This document shows positions 13,201-24,995 of a stretch of 64,000 bases of DNA, one piece after another (the stretch's first letter is position 1; each line of letters begins with the position of its first letter). Source of the DNA: Megalonaias nervosa (Eukaryota > Mollusca > Bivalvia > Unionida > Unionidae); NCBI GenBank assembly GCA_016617855.1, contig JAECUM010000807.1, positions 186,001 to 250,000 of the forward strand, given 5' to 3'. Under the pieces are notes generated by a model, which was not told where the DNA came from, ran no database searches, and saw nothing but the letters and a program-made list of their open reading frames with translations. The position numbers and the translations under genes are program-made.

Positions 13201-13386
13201 TGTGTTTGCAGCTTCTGTTGGGTTAGGAAGTCCAGGAACCGAGGGTAGGGTCTAAGTTGAATTTTACCACTCTTAAGCCACTGTGTTAACACGATGATCA
13301 TCAGAAAGTACTGATGGTGCAACTTGATGGACTGTGGTTTAAGTAAGAGATCATTCATATATACTTTAATAACCGATTGGCATAGT

Positions 13387-13650
13387 GTTGTTGGCTGCAT
13401 TGGCTTCCTTTGATGTTGAGCATTCAAACGAAAACATGGCGAAAGTGATTAATCTTGACAATTGTTTTATTTATGCTCATAGAGATGGAAGTATTGTTTT
13501 AATGTTGTTGGCTGCGTTGGCTTCAACTGATGTTATTCACTTGGTCGAAAACACGGTGTAAGTATTGAACTTGCCAGGTCTTTGATTTGTGCTCATACAG
13601 GTGGTAGTATTGTTTTAAACATTAAAGTGGCTGCCGTTTGCATTGGCATA
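13387..13650 (+). repeat. Diverged 117 bp tandem duplication
   Basis: 'gttgttggctgc(a/g)ttggcttc' starts at 13387 and again at 13504, and the following 100 bases of each copy align ('gaaaacatggcga', 'gctcata', 'gtagtattgtttta'). A third partial start is at about 13626. It lies inside the transposon, upstream of the transposase start, and could hold transposase-binding sites. Confidence 0.75.
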
Positions 13651-13915
13651 GTTTTATTCTTTTGTATTCTTTATTTTTGGTATTTGTAGAGGTTAAACCA
13701 TGAAATTAAATACCTACTAATATGCAAACTTTGACAGGCAAAACCACGAATTTAAGAACCCACGAAAATGCCTTGTTTTACAAAACCACGAAAATTGAGC
13801 CCAATGAAAATAAATGATACTGGAGTAGTCAGCTGCTTCTTGCGATTTTATAAAAGGGGCCTGGTCAGGATATGATGGTCTAATAGTTCATGCCATTGCC
13901 ATATTTTTATTATTA

Positions 13916-14093
13916 GAGCTGTTCCGTTTAAACATAGATAGTACTCAGGGAAGGCACTTTTAAAAAAATATATGCCAGGGTATTCTGTTTATAGAGTTTA
14001 TATGAAAACAATACAAAATTCTAAATTTCATCTATGGGTGACTACTCCAAGTGCTTTCCCTGGGTCTCAAGCATGTTTTACTGGAACAGCCCT
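13916..14093. mobile_element. Small MITE with inverted ends
   Basis: The left end 'agctgttccgtttaaacat..agggaaggcactt' is the inverse of the right end 'aagtgctttccctggg..gtttta..ggaacagcc'. The whole is about 178 bp, with no coding frame. A target duplication is not clear. Confidence 0.65.
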
Positions 14094-16769
14094 TTTATAT
14101 ATATGCATGTTTTTCATGTTTTAATATATTCACTTTATGGAATGTATGATATTGAAAGTAAATAAATTAATTTTTCTCCTACATTTGGGTCAGTTTACTT
14201 TGTGTAATATCATCAGCACTCTTCCAAAATTTAATAAAAGAAGCCCTCCACCGTTTAATTTACATCTAAACCTGAGGTTGATGCAGAATAGTCTGTGAAA
14301 CATAGTTAGGCTGGATATATGTATGTCTAAATTTTTATATTGAATCCATTGTTGCTTAGGGTGTTTAACTCATTGCCGATGTGTTCTGTTCTGACAATGT
14401 TTTGAATAGCAACCTGAACCCATTGCATAAGACCATTGTCTTGTGACATGTAAATGAATATTACTTCACATTTTTCTACCTTCATGTTTTCATTGCAGTG
14501 TTGATTTTGAGACAAATTTTGACATTGACATCATAGCAAGCCATTGTTCCTGTACTTTGGACTTTCTGAAGTTTATTTTACTATCAGTTGCTGGAAAGGA
14601 TAAAGAAAAAGGAAACCTTTTTAAGACATTTTCAGTTAAAAGTATCTCTTTGATTTATTATTTTTGGCCAGTTTTCTGTAATGAAGTTGTCGTTATGTTC
14701 ACTAATCACCTCTTGTGAAGTCATTTTTTTATGGCGCAACTCATGTATCATGCCATTAAACAGGAAGTCATAGGCATACAGCAGTGTAACCAGTCTAGTA
14801 TAAACATCAGTATCTGTCAGTCAGTCACTCAGCTGCACGATGCACGGCACATGCAAAGGACCTAATTAACAAGTACAAACATATTGGGCAAAGAGAGGTA
14901 CAAATATTGAGCTTATAATTATCATACTATACCGTGTGGATATGTCATTGATAGTTAAGCTGGCCATCAATATATAGCTTAGATTGAACCCTGATAACAT
15001 TAAATATTTTCTGGAACTGTTCACTATTAATCATTTCATTTGATTTGTGCAGTAAAGCTATTTGTTAAAATTACTAATTGTACCAGGAGATTCCTTTCAC
15101 TAAATAATTCATGAATTAATTCACTAATTTCCAGGTTAAATTTGAGGGTAATCATATATTAAACTGTATCTTCAAATAGCTAGTATGAAATTTGGGGAGA
15201 TATTCATCATCCAAATGAAAGAAAAGAACTCATTTTATTCCATGGAAATAATAATTCATTCTTTAATTATGGTGATGGTTTAATAAGAGTAAGCAAAGTA
15301 AGTACACTCCAACAAAATTAATACAAAACATAGTGAACTGGGAAAATTATTTCATATGAGTCAGGTTTTAAGATTGATTGGGTTTTCAATTTTAGTGTGG
15401 GAGTGCTGTTAGAAACCAATACAGTGGAACATTATTTCTTTAAAAGTAAGATTTTTAAGCAATATCTGTGAGCTTATTTCTCACAAAATCACTACATAAA
15501 TCAAAAATCATATAAAACTTTAGTTTGATTTCAAACTTGAAAGCTTTCTACTGTATAGAATTGCTAAAACTTTCAAGCTATAGCAAAACAATCAATCAAA
15601 AGGAACTTTTAAGTTCATGCTATACTCTATTGCCAGTTGTCAAGAAAATAAAGTTATTGTCAATAATGTACCTAGTTAAAGGTTGAAATCTGTTCTTTTG
15701 AGTTTTATCATTTTTGCATGGAATGATGTATCTTAAATTGTGAGATTTCTTTCCCTCATTTTGTTTGGCATCCCAATACTAAATGAAAAACTTATTGACA
15801 GAAAGAGAATATTCTTTAGTGTATTAAATCAGTTACTTCTGTTTTACTTATTGAACAATGAGACACTCATTAAGCAACTCTGATTTGGAGAACAGTTACT
15901 GTGACCAATATTACCAATACATTATTGGCTCTTTCCTGTTATATTATATTGGGTTTTTATAACTTAATTAGTAACCAGCATGTGTCATGAGCAGGTTTTG
16001 CACAAAACAATTATTTACCTTTCACATTCGGCTCATTTCACAAGTATATTTTTTGTCTCAAAATAATTGTTTACCATGTGGGATTTAATTCATATTAAGT
16101 TGGTTGAACAGTAAACTAAATGCCTGTAATTGACTTATTGGTCTTTCTTGACTATAGCCACTACTAGTTTGTACCTGTTTGCGTGTGTGTTACTATAGAG
16201 AATTTTCTCTTATTCATTTGCAGGTTTTTAGTTGGCTTATGTGAGAAAACTATGAGTGATTATTAGAAAATGTACCAATCAGTATTACATTTTTGTATGT
16301 GAGTTAATGTGAAGAAAGTCTTCAATATGTGTCACAATGTCTCCAATATGTGTCAGAGAGTTTTCAGTATGTGTCAGAAGAGTTTAAAAGACTACTTTTT
16401 TTAACATAGACCTGACTTTGTCTGTGATAGCAACATAGAAGTTGTTGATGCTTGGATTTGTTTTCTACTTTTACGTAGATAATTACAAAATATATCAATT
16501 AAAAGATACTCTCTGGTCTTGAGTTGTGTATAAATGAGTTCTCTCTTGCCTAATTAAACATCTTTGCCTTAATCTTTTATCTTGTACTATGTCATGTTTA
16601 TGTTTGTTTGGAACGGTTTGCATTCTTAATTTTCGTTTGAATTCTTTATCATAACATTTTTAAAATTTTACCTTTCATTGATAGCATATAGCTATTATTG
16701 TGTTGACATGCAGTTAAACCCCACACATTCAATGATTTCTTCACTGACACTATTGTTTCCAAAACATAA

Positions 16770-17200
16770 CTTCAAAACCATTAAAGATATATTTCTATGA
16801 AACTTGGTACACATATCAAACTATAAATCCAAATGTGCCTTTTGTGATTAGTTTCAATATTGTTAAGGTTCTTGTCCCTCCATCTAGCAATATCCACTTA
16901 GTTTATTTTGCAAAATTCCAAAACTGTTTAAGATATGTCATTGAAATTTGGTACACATATTAGACTAGTATACATCTATATGATGTACCATTTGCTATTC
17001 AAAATTTGTTAGCTTCAATATTTAAATTTTTTTTGGCATTTGCATGTTCATCCGTCAATCATTCACACAATATTTTCACTTGCAGGGCAAAAACTAGAAA
17101 ACATTTAAGATACCTCTCTGAAATTTGCTACACATATTAGACTAATGGAAATCTATGACAAATATTCCTAGTATACTTTGTAAATATAAACTTCCTATAT
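16770..17200. repeat. Degenerate tandem repeat, about 150 bp unit
   Basis: 'aagatat..ct(c)tgaaa(c/t)ttg(g/c)tacacatat(t/c)a(g/a)act' occurs three times at about 150-base spacing (around 16785, 16930, 17105). It resembles in style the array at 6030-9480. Confidence 0.6.
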
Positions 17201-17241
17201 ATGAAATCTCCAACAAATATTCCCAGTATACTGTTTAACAC

Positions 17242-17680
17242 CTTCACTAGCCAAGGATGAATATGTTAACCTATCTACACCTTGGCTTATTGATCAGATG
17301 TTTTTGTGCTTTGTCCTAGTGGCATTTGTTGGATTTCATGAGTTGCCTCCCTTAGTATGTAATGCCAATTAACCAACTGTGCATTGGCCGAAAATGGTAG
17401 AGATAATACTTTGTAAATTTAATATGTAAAGTATGACTACATACCAGAGAGAATCCATTACTGTTGTATTTGAGGGAATGGATGTATTTGTGCAAATACG
17501 GATTGGCAGTGGAAGATTGCTTATTTATCAGTCCATTCTAGTTGTGTGATTCCCTTGTCTTGATCATGTAGAAACAGTGTTCAAATTTGAACATCTTGAT
17601 TTTGACATGATGCACTTAAATATCTGATCGAAATGCCAAGGTGTAGATAGTTCAGCATATAAGAACCTTGGCTAGTGAAG
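17242..17680. mobile_element. MITE with about 60 bp inverted ends
   Basis: The left end CTTCACTAGCCAAGG..CTATCTACACCTTGGC..GATCAGAT is repeated inverted at the right. The element is about 439 bp and sits inside a local ~75 bp direct repeat ('caaatattcccagtatact..aaatataaact'), which is split by the insertion. I could not fix a target duplication. Confidence 0.7.
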
Positions 17681-19298
17681 ATGACTTTTTAAATATAAAC
17701 TCTAAGACCAATTTTCCCAGTATACATTGTAAATATAACCTTCTTGTATATGAAAACTTTGACAAATATTTTCCTCGCAAAGCAGACATTCGAGTCAGAT
17801 AGTGGATGCAGATGACTCCATAGTATTGTTATATTTTTTGGTCAATATACACGTACAAACGTTAATAATGAAAATTTGCACAAATCTATTTTGAACCAAT
17901 CTAACCTTGTCCATTGTATTTATGCAGACACTGTAAACTCTATGTCTGACTTGAGAAGGAAGTCCATGGAGCAAATAACAACAATGTACTTGAAGCAGAT
18001 TATTGTTAGTTTCTTTTTAGTACATGCATTTTACTTTAAAACTGCTGTCATCTATGTTCCAATCTTCTCCAACCGACCCCCATACTTGCAGAGGAAGCAG
18101 AAGGGGAGATGAAATTATTGATAAAATCAGTCTTTGTTGTGTACACTGCTTTATTTACCTAATGGGAGATGAGTACAAAAAACAGCTATTACAACATTAC
18201 CCACATGAAGGTGGAAAAAACAGTCCAATATTGTCAGGCACACCATTCTATTTACAATGTACCTGCCGGGTACACCATTCTGCTATTATAGTCAACCTTT
18301 CTTGTTAAAGATTAGAAAGAGAAAGACCATCTAATTCCTGTAGTAAAGTATAAAATCCCATAGTGAAGTAATGACCATTTATTGTAAATGTGAGTGGACA
18401 TGGGATTTTCTCTAAATTCAGGATAGTTTTCTTTCTTTTACCTGAAGATAATTTTTTTCAACTATTTTGATGAATATAAATGGCCATTATAGTTATAAAT
18501 CAGAGCAGAGCTGTTTGAGAACTGGAAATTAATTTTAAAAAATAATCTCAGGCCCTCCCCCCCCCCATAATTAAATAGTAAACCTCTAAGAGAAAATGTA
18601 TACTGTCCTACAGTAGAACCTGTAGTTGGATAATTGGATATAAAAAATATTGTGATGTTCAAATTCAATTTAAATATAATACTACGAACCTATGGTACAT
18701 TTGCTATTAGATCCCTGATAATAACAAACAAAATAACTAATGTTATAAATAACACAATAAATATCACACACAAAAAAGGAAACTGGCAAGTACAAAGGCA
18801 CCAATAAATGGAGATATACATAACAAACAAATAATGGATATATTATTTTATTTCCACCTAAAGTTACAACAAGCAGTCTCTTGAGACACAAATATAATTG
18901 TTACAGGTGATCACAATACATGGTCCAACAAGTTTTATAGTCAGATGGTAGCCGGGCTACCAGGCAAACAAGCAAACATACCAGCTTAAATTCAGTTGCC
19001 CAGGGATGGCGCTATAAGATAATTGTGTCACTGTAAAGACTTTTCCTTTCATTACAAGTTAGTAACAGTTACTCTCCTATACAAAACATTTTTTTACATA
19101 AAATTGGGTAAGGGGAAGATGAACTGCAGTACAAGCTATGATATCAAGTTTTGGGTCACTGAATTAGCTGAACAGAACAGAGTTATCTCATACCAAACCA
19201 TCACAGTAGCCACAGGCTGGCTCAGAGCACAAGATTCATAGCGGCCAGAATATATATTTTGACCTTTAGCTTTAAACCTATAAATATTAGTGTTTAAC

Positions 19299-19335
19299 AT
19301 ATATATATATATATATATAACTTATACAACAATAA

Positions 19336-19422
<87 letters not shown>

Positions 19423-19593
19423 CATATACATACAGGCCTGGCACGTGGTGTTTTTCTTGTGTGCGATGAATGTTTGGTGCCTTTCCAAGCGCCTCTTCAA
19501 AATTTTTTTCTTTGAATAAATTGCGAATAAAACTAACAGGAAATTAAATGGTGCCTGTGTGCATTGCACACTTCGCACATGCAACCAGCCAGG

Positions 19594-19657
<64 letters not shown>

Positions 19658-19658
19658 T

Positions 19659-19714
<56 letters not shown>
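19299..19714. repeat. (TA)n microsatellite blocks
   Basis: Three blocks of alternating TA (about 19299-19318, 19339-19416 and 19597-19714) separated by unique sequence. Open frames with long Ile-Tyr runs here are by-products of the repeat. Confidence 0.95.
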
Positions 19715-19720
<6 letters not shown>

Positions 19721-20186
19721 ATGATAAACAGGAAAAGCATACCATCAAATAAAGGTACAATGCCCAGAAAAAATAAAAATATCAACTTTGAAATTGTTAC
19801 CACTCGTAACCCATGCATGTTGATGCAGCAGGTATGTTCCTATTGTCTTTTCCAGTGATGGTATGCATGGAGCCAAGAGGTAAAGTTATCAGATGTATTA
19901 CAACATCAAATGACCTTGTTGGATAACTAGCAAAAAATCATCCTCACTAGTTAGGCTGATTGCATTAATGTTAGATATGTTAGTATGACCTATATTTCAT
20001 ATGGAAGAGGGAGTCAGTTCAACTTAATATACGATCGTGTTATATATATCGATCATCTTTAATTGGTGTCTTCTTTAATAAAGACCACCCCAGGTGTTTA
20101 TCAGAGAATACTGGTTTATGATTCACAAGAATTGTTTGAAACAGCATCATGAAGTTGTTTCTAGTCGTCAGAATTCTAAATCTTGA

Positions 20187-20508
20187 TACTGACTGTTAGA
20201 GATGTGACAATTCTTGATATTGACTGTTGCAGGGATGTGACAGTTCTTGATATCGACTGTTGCCAGGATGTGACAGTTCTTGATATTGACTGTTACAGAG
20301 ATGTGACAGTTCTTGATATCGACTGTTGCCAGGATGTGACAGTTCTTGATATTGACTGTTACAGAGATGTGACAGTTCTTGATATTGACTGTTGCAGGGA
20401 TGTGCAGTTCTTGATATTGACTGTTACAGAGATGTGACAGTTCTTGATATTGACTGTTGCAGGGATGTGACAGTTCTTGATATTGACTGTTGCAGGGATG
20501 TGACATGT
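20187..20508. repeat. 33 bp minisatellite, open on both strands
   Basis: About ten tandem copies of a unit containing TTGATATTGACTGTTGCAGG and GATGTGACAGTTC. Because 33 is a multiple of three, both strands read as 11-residue repeats (VTVLDIDCCRD on the +, a His/Asn/Tyr-rich one on the -). I see no splice sites or start context that make it a gene. Confidence 0.85.
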
Positions 20509-21792
20509 GATCGTTTAGGAACTTTAACTCAGGATCTTGTTAACACGACTTTCTTTTTTTATTTAATCTTTTGATATAGGAATGATTGTTCAAACATCCT
20601 TTACGTGTTGGGAATTAACTTCTAGAGTTAACTATTTTACTGCATTACATGCCATTTCCATGGAAAATGGGTTCACTAAATGAATCAACTGTAACTGAAA
20701 TGTTGATATAGCTATTGTCCTGTTCATATCAAAAGCATAACTTCATAAAGACCTCATATAAGATGAATTGGCAACATGTTTTCAGTCTGTTTCATGTGAG
20801 CACATGTATATTTATTTTTTTTTCAAAAGTACAGAAAATTGATATTTCGATAACAGTGGGGTTGGGGTGGGGGCAAGCATTTTTAGTTATTGTGATTTCA
20901 TCCAAAGTGACTTTTCGGTATTTCCCTCAATACATGGTTACGGGCCCCCATATTTGTGGTCATCTTGAATGATAACCTTGTCCCCTCTCATTTATAAACA
21001 TAAAGGTGCTTTCCAACAAAATACAATGAAAAACAGCTAAGTTAGCCACCTGTCCAATACACCTCTTGATCCCTTTATCGTGTAAACATCTTTTTATTCG
21101 CCTTTACAAGAGAAATTTGGTTGGACTATAAGTTCTCAACATTAGATAAATATTTCTGTCTTACAGTTGATAATATTATCATCACTTGACATCGCTTGTT
21201 GAGACCATAAACTTCGGAACATGAGAGTGACAATTTTTGTTGACCAGTTGCAAAAGATAAAAAAAAGTACTTATATAATACCATCTTTAGACAAAAAATG
21301 AATCTCAACCCGACATTTAAAGGTTTCATGTTCTTTGGACTTAGGTTGCTAGGCGACTACAAAAGGCACCAATCTCCCTATTACCTAGCTTGGCATAAAA
21401 CCTCAAGTCAGAAGAGCGTTCCGGTAAATTTCCATTGTCTCTGTAAATGAATATTGTTTCAATGTTGATAAAGAAGCAATTAATAAAAGTGAAATAATAA
21501 CTGGCATTTAGAATCTGCAAGATCATTCGAGAGTAAAACACATGGTTACAGTGATGTTTCTTTAAAGGAAAATACTGTAATTTTCAAGACTAAGTTGATA
21601 CTACAGTGTTATGTACTTCATATATAAAGAGTATAGAAACTCTGTTCTAATATTGTACTTCACGTAATTTGTTTACTGTTGCACGGATTTCAAATATCTG
21701 GTCTCAAGGAATAGAGTATTCGAGCTGACATCATTGTGTGAGAAGTCTATCAAAGAATGCAATCTGAGAAAACGCTATGCTTAAATTTGTCT

Positions 21793-22770
21793 TTAAAATT
21801 TTGTATGGACTATGTTATGTCCTGCCTCCTCATACTCTGTCTTTCTCAGCCAATTCTTTTGGAAGAAATCCTGACCTGCTAGCAGAGATCCGCCGGTCCA
21901 TGCGAGGTTTCTTCTATCTGTCATAGCAACAACGTTTACATGAGCAGCCGGTGGACACAGATCGGCAATCTCCTTTTTGAGTCTTTCGGGGAAACCCGGG
22001 AACAAGGTGGATCCTCCAGTCAGCAGGATGTTCCTGTACATTTCCTTCCTAACATCTATCTCCGTTTTCATAATGCTGCCGAGCGCTGCTTTGTGGATAC
22101 CTTCGATATTTTTTCCTAAGTTTTTGGGGTTGAATAAGGCTTCTGGGCAACGAAATCTTTCCTCGCCTATGGTAATGACGTTTCCAGTCGGAAGTTGGTA
22201 GCTTTTGTTCAGCAAGCCTTCTTGTGCTTTTTTAATTTCCTGGTCGTAATCAGGAGCAACGTAGCAAAGTTTTGCTTTGATCTCATTTATAACGTCAATA
22301 TCGGCATCTGGGGACAACGAGACACCTTTCTCATCAAGAAGCGTAGTCAGATACCTGCCAAGATCTTTTCCAGCGCACTCAAGGTGATATGTGGCTTCTT
22401 GGATGGGGAAACCTTCAAAAACAGGAGTAATATGGGAAAATTCGTGTCCGGAGTCAACGACCAGCCCACTTCTTCGACCTGTGGCATACAGCGATAAGAC
22501 AGCCTGGTTACCAATATAGATGGCGGGAACCTTGAATGTCTCAAACATTAGTTGTGCCACCTTTTCTCGGTCCGCATTAGGGGTAACAGGTGCCTCTAGA
22601 AGAAGGATGTTTTGTCCCTCTGGGGCCACACGAAGTTTCTCCCGGAAGATATAATTCCAGACTATTTCCATGTCTTCCCAACTTCTTACTGACCCTCCTT
22701 CAATTGGACATGACAATTTAAGTCCTGCTCTGTCTACCATTATATCATTGCCAACCAAACTTCCTAGGCC
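21793..22770 (-). CDS. Divergent actin-like protein, exon 2 (C-terminal 325 residues)
   Basis: The exon begins at GGCCTAGGAAG after a TTTTTACTTCAG acceptor (phase 0) and ends with a TAA stop. It covers almost all of the actin fold: PIEGG, LRVAPEG, EAPVTPNADREK, MFETF, QAVLSLYATGR, VVDSGHEFSH (phosphate loop 2), KLCYVAPDYDQE, ITIGEERFRCPEALF, LLTGGSTLFPGF and a C-terminus ending IVHTKF. With exon 1 the protein is 365 residues, against 375 for conventional actin. Differences include His in place of the second Asp of the DSGDG loop, Gly where actin has the methylated His73, and loss of Cys from the C-terminal tail. These suggest a specialised actin or actin-related protein, perhaps with altered ATP turnover. 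No frame break is seen. Confidence 0.9.
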   Translation of the reverse strand, partial: GLGSLVGNDIMVDRAGLKLSCPIEGGSVRSWEDMEIVWNYIFREKLRVAPEGQNILLLEAPVTPNADREKVAQLMFETFKVPAIYIGNQAVLSLYATGRRSGLVVDSGHEFSHITPVFEGFPIQEATYHLECAGKDLGRYLTTLLDEKGVSLSPDADIDVINEIKAKLCYVAPDYDQEIKKAQEGLLNKSYQLPTGNVITIGEERFRCPEALFNPKNLGKNIEGIHKAALGSIMKTEIDVRKEMYRNILLTGGSTLFPGFPERLKKEIADLCPPAAHVNVVAMTDRRNLAWTGGSLLAGQDFFQKNWLRKTEYEEAGHNIVHTKF

Positions 22771-22937
22771 CTGAAGTAAAAACAAAACAAGCCTTTAAAA
22801 AAAAAACAGCAATGAGATCAACATTGAAAAATATCAGCGATTACAAGATTTTCAAGATGGCCGTCATGGTGGCCATATTGTATGTCAGAAAGGCACCATT
22901 TCCATTTCCAACCATCTACACATAACAGTGAAAATCA

Positions 22938-22943
22938 TATGTC
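22938..22943. repeat. Target-site duplication of the Polinton, left copy
   Basis: TATGTC directly precedes the left terminus. The same six bases occur at 38789-38794, overlapping the right terminus by one base. An equally good reading is ATGTCA shifted by one base. Six base pairs is the duplication length known for Polintons. Confidence 0.75.
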
Positions 22944-23160
22944 AGTACTAATAGTAAATGAGGTTTCTATCTCAGAGACCCCCTTCCCCCTCCAAAACGC
23001 TTCTACATTGACATTTTCTTCACCAGCCTTTTCTAGATCAAAATAATGACTATTTTTTAAACTTGAATGTGATAAGGCTTTCTAGCATATTTCTGACAAA
23101 ATATGTTTGTCGGGGGAAGGGGGTCTCTGAGATAGAAACAGCTCATTTACTATTACTACT
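22944..23160 (+). repeat. Left terminal inverted repeat of the Polinton, itself palindromic
   Basis: It is inverse to 38569-38789 with only scattered mismatches. Its own two ends are also inverted copies of each other: both arms read AATAGTAAATGAG, then TTTCTATCTCAGAGACCCCC, then TTCCCCC, over about 47 bp. A single TIR can therefore fold into a hairpin with a loop of roughly 120 bases. In protein-primed systems the ends carry the replication origin. Confidence 0.9.
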
Positions 23161-23180
23161 AAACATAACCATATTTTATG

Positions 23181-23647
23181 TTAATCTTTTTCATACCTGC
23201 TGACTCTCATTGGCAGAATATCTGTTAACATACTGTCAATAATGCGAAACTCGCGTATTAAGTCGTCCATATCATATTTTACGCCTCGCAAATAAGATCG
23301 TATCTGATCAAGTAATTTTTTATAAGTGATACTTGCTGTTTTACAAGCATTTTTTTTGTTTCAAGTCGAGGCTCAATTTTCTTACACGCTGTTGAAAGAG
23401 AAACACCAACACCAGATATTATTAATAAAAACGGGTTTAATGATGCTCCACTTGAGATTATACCAGAGCTTGTCATGAGCAGTGGTAAATATAATATTAC
23501 TCGAAGTATTCTACTGTAATACTTGTAACATTGTTTTACACACCAGAGGTTTTTATGATAAAATTTGTAATATTGCATTAGTGCATCAACATCTTGTTTT
23601 GGAATTTCCTCTGAAATATGATTGAAGTCGATTATCTGTTTTTTCAT
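23181..23647 (-). pseudogene. Polinton protein with membrane segments, frameshifted
   Basis: Starts at the ATG at 23647. The first 100 or so residues include a Cys/Tyr-rich helix and two hydrophobic stretches (ILYLPLLMTSSGIISSGASL and NPFLLIISGVGVSL), which suggests a small membrane protein. The frame is lost at an A8 run (23349-23356). After a one-base change of frame the reading continues about 55 codons to a TAA at 23181 with similar composition, so I take it as one gene broken by a single indel. No family recognised. A virion membrane or membrane-remodelling role would be a guess. Confidence 0.55.
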
Positions 23648-23670
23648 TATACAATATTTGTTTACAATTT

Positions 23671-24120
23671 TTATATGATAGTAAAAGTTCTAGTACCAAC
23701 AATCAGATCAAGAAATTCACGAAACTTATTATTGTTAGGATCACCTATAAAATCTCTGTACTTGTCATAAACATCAGACGAAGTATCATTATATCGTTTA
23801 TCTGTCAATACCTCATTTTTCTTCAACCAACTATAGGAATCAAACGTGTTTTCTACTTCATACAAATCTTTTTTTGTTTACCAAATTACCGTATTCTCTT
23901 TCTGTTTGATCAATAAACCCTAGTACCAAGCTTATTTGATCCAACGTAAAATTTCTGAGGACAAGATGCTGTCTGATAATAGCGTATGCGACTAAAAAAT
24001 TTTTAGTGTTAATTTTCGGAGTATGTCTCTATCAGTTATGAGAAAACCAATAGCAGAAGCTACTTTTAACATTAATTTTTCATATGGTTTCGTGAGTATT
24101 TTCTCAATTTCATTGTACTA
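23671..24120 (-). pseudogene. Unknown Polinton protein, several frame breaks
   Basis: Coding-looking sequence in three consecutive frame segments: about 24120-24000, 24000-23870 and 23865-23671. The last contains many Asp, Asn and Tyr residues and ends with TAA. The first segment follows in the same frame directly after the TAG that closes the upstream gene, so it could be that gene's continuation past a nonsense change, or a separate gene lacking its start. No recognisable domain. Confidence 0.4.
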
Positions 24121-24977
24121 ATTTCGTAATGACAGTTGTCTAGAGCGCTGGAGCGATGGAAGTGGAACATCATCTTCTTCACTTATGTCGTAATAAGAAT
24201 CAATCTTTTCTTCCAACTTTGTTTGTTTAACTTCCTCAAAAAACTTTTCTCGCTCAATATCACTGAAGTTATCGATTTCCTCGTTAATATTTTTGATTAT
24301 CTCTAGAGATTTATTAACAATAATCGGATCGAATTCTGGTTTTTCACGTATCATTGGTAAAATTGCATTTGAGTACACTTTTATAATTAACGTTGTATCC
24401 GCTGTACTAGCAATTTTAACTAGAGTTTCCTTGTCATGGTAGTACATACCGAGAAGCTTAAAATTTTCTTGTTTTGAAAAACTATCGCGTAAATTTTTGT
24501 TTCTTTTAAATTTTAAATTTTTTGACTCCGCTAGTTTGTTGAGACGATCATGATTATCATTTATTCGTTTTTCTTCCTGCGCTCTTCCACCATAAACTCT
24601 TGCTTTTATTAGATTTGATCGTATTATTAAACCTATATTTTTCTTGTCAAGCTCAAGTAAAATTATTTTCAGCAGGATTTCAATTTTTTTTGTTCTTCTA
24701 GACAATTATCAGGATGACAGTATCTGTTTATGATATCAAAGTCGTTTAGTGCTTCTATTAATTGTGGTCCTCGCATATACCTAACGCGAACAAAATTATT
24801 TATTTCTTCTGATATTTTAGTACTTAAATCTTTAATGTTAATTAGTTTTGTATCTTGGATTCTATTTATCGCTCGTATTTCATCTATAGAATTTGCTTCA
24901 GTAGTGAAATCTTTGTCTGATTTAAAAATACCATTGTAAAATTGTCTTGCAACGGTTATAATTGGTGGTTCTGACAT
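24118..24977 (-). pseudogene. Unknown Polinton protein rich in charged helices, frameshifted
   Basis: Starts at ATG 24977, 18 bases after the stop of the fibre-like gene. The first 100 residues are in one frame. At an A8 run (about 24678-24685) the frame changes and runs on for about 190 residues to a TAG at 24118. The second part is Lys/Glu/Asn-rich and predicted largely helical, ending in an acidic stretch (SEEDDVPLP) and a Ser/Arg-rich tail. It reads in the same direction as the fibre and membrane genes and is probably co-transcribed. I do not recognise a family. Confidence 0.5.
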
Positions 24978-24995
24978 TTATTTTACAATGTTAGA

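Larger units (their letters stand above)
11120..13825 (-). mobile_element. Tc1/mariner-superfamily (pogo/Tigger-like) transposon
   Basis: The two ends match as inverted repeats of about 50 bp: CTGTAGTATCATCAATTTTC at the left and, on the other strand, CTCCAGTATCATTTATTTTC at the right, followed by AATTTTC(A/G)TGGTTTT on both. A TA dinucleotide stands at each outer edge (11118-11119 and 13826-13827), the expected target duplication of the superfamily. The element is 2.7 kb and contains one long open frame on the - strand. It lies just downstream of the EAF-like 3' UTR. Confidence 0.85.
14094..21792. other. Intergenic stretch with repeats only
   Basis: Between the left transposon and the end of the actin-like gene I see no convincing exon. 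It holds a degenerate tandem repeat (16770-17200), a MITE (17242-17680), TA-rich microsatellites (19299-19714) and a 33 bp minisatellite (20187-20508). Open frames of 60-90 codons here have no recognisable motif. Confidence 0.5.

Noticed and set aside
19294..19818. A 174-codon frame rich in Ile-Tyr
   Set aside because: It is a translation of TA microsatellites joined by short unique sequence.
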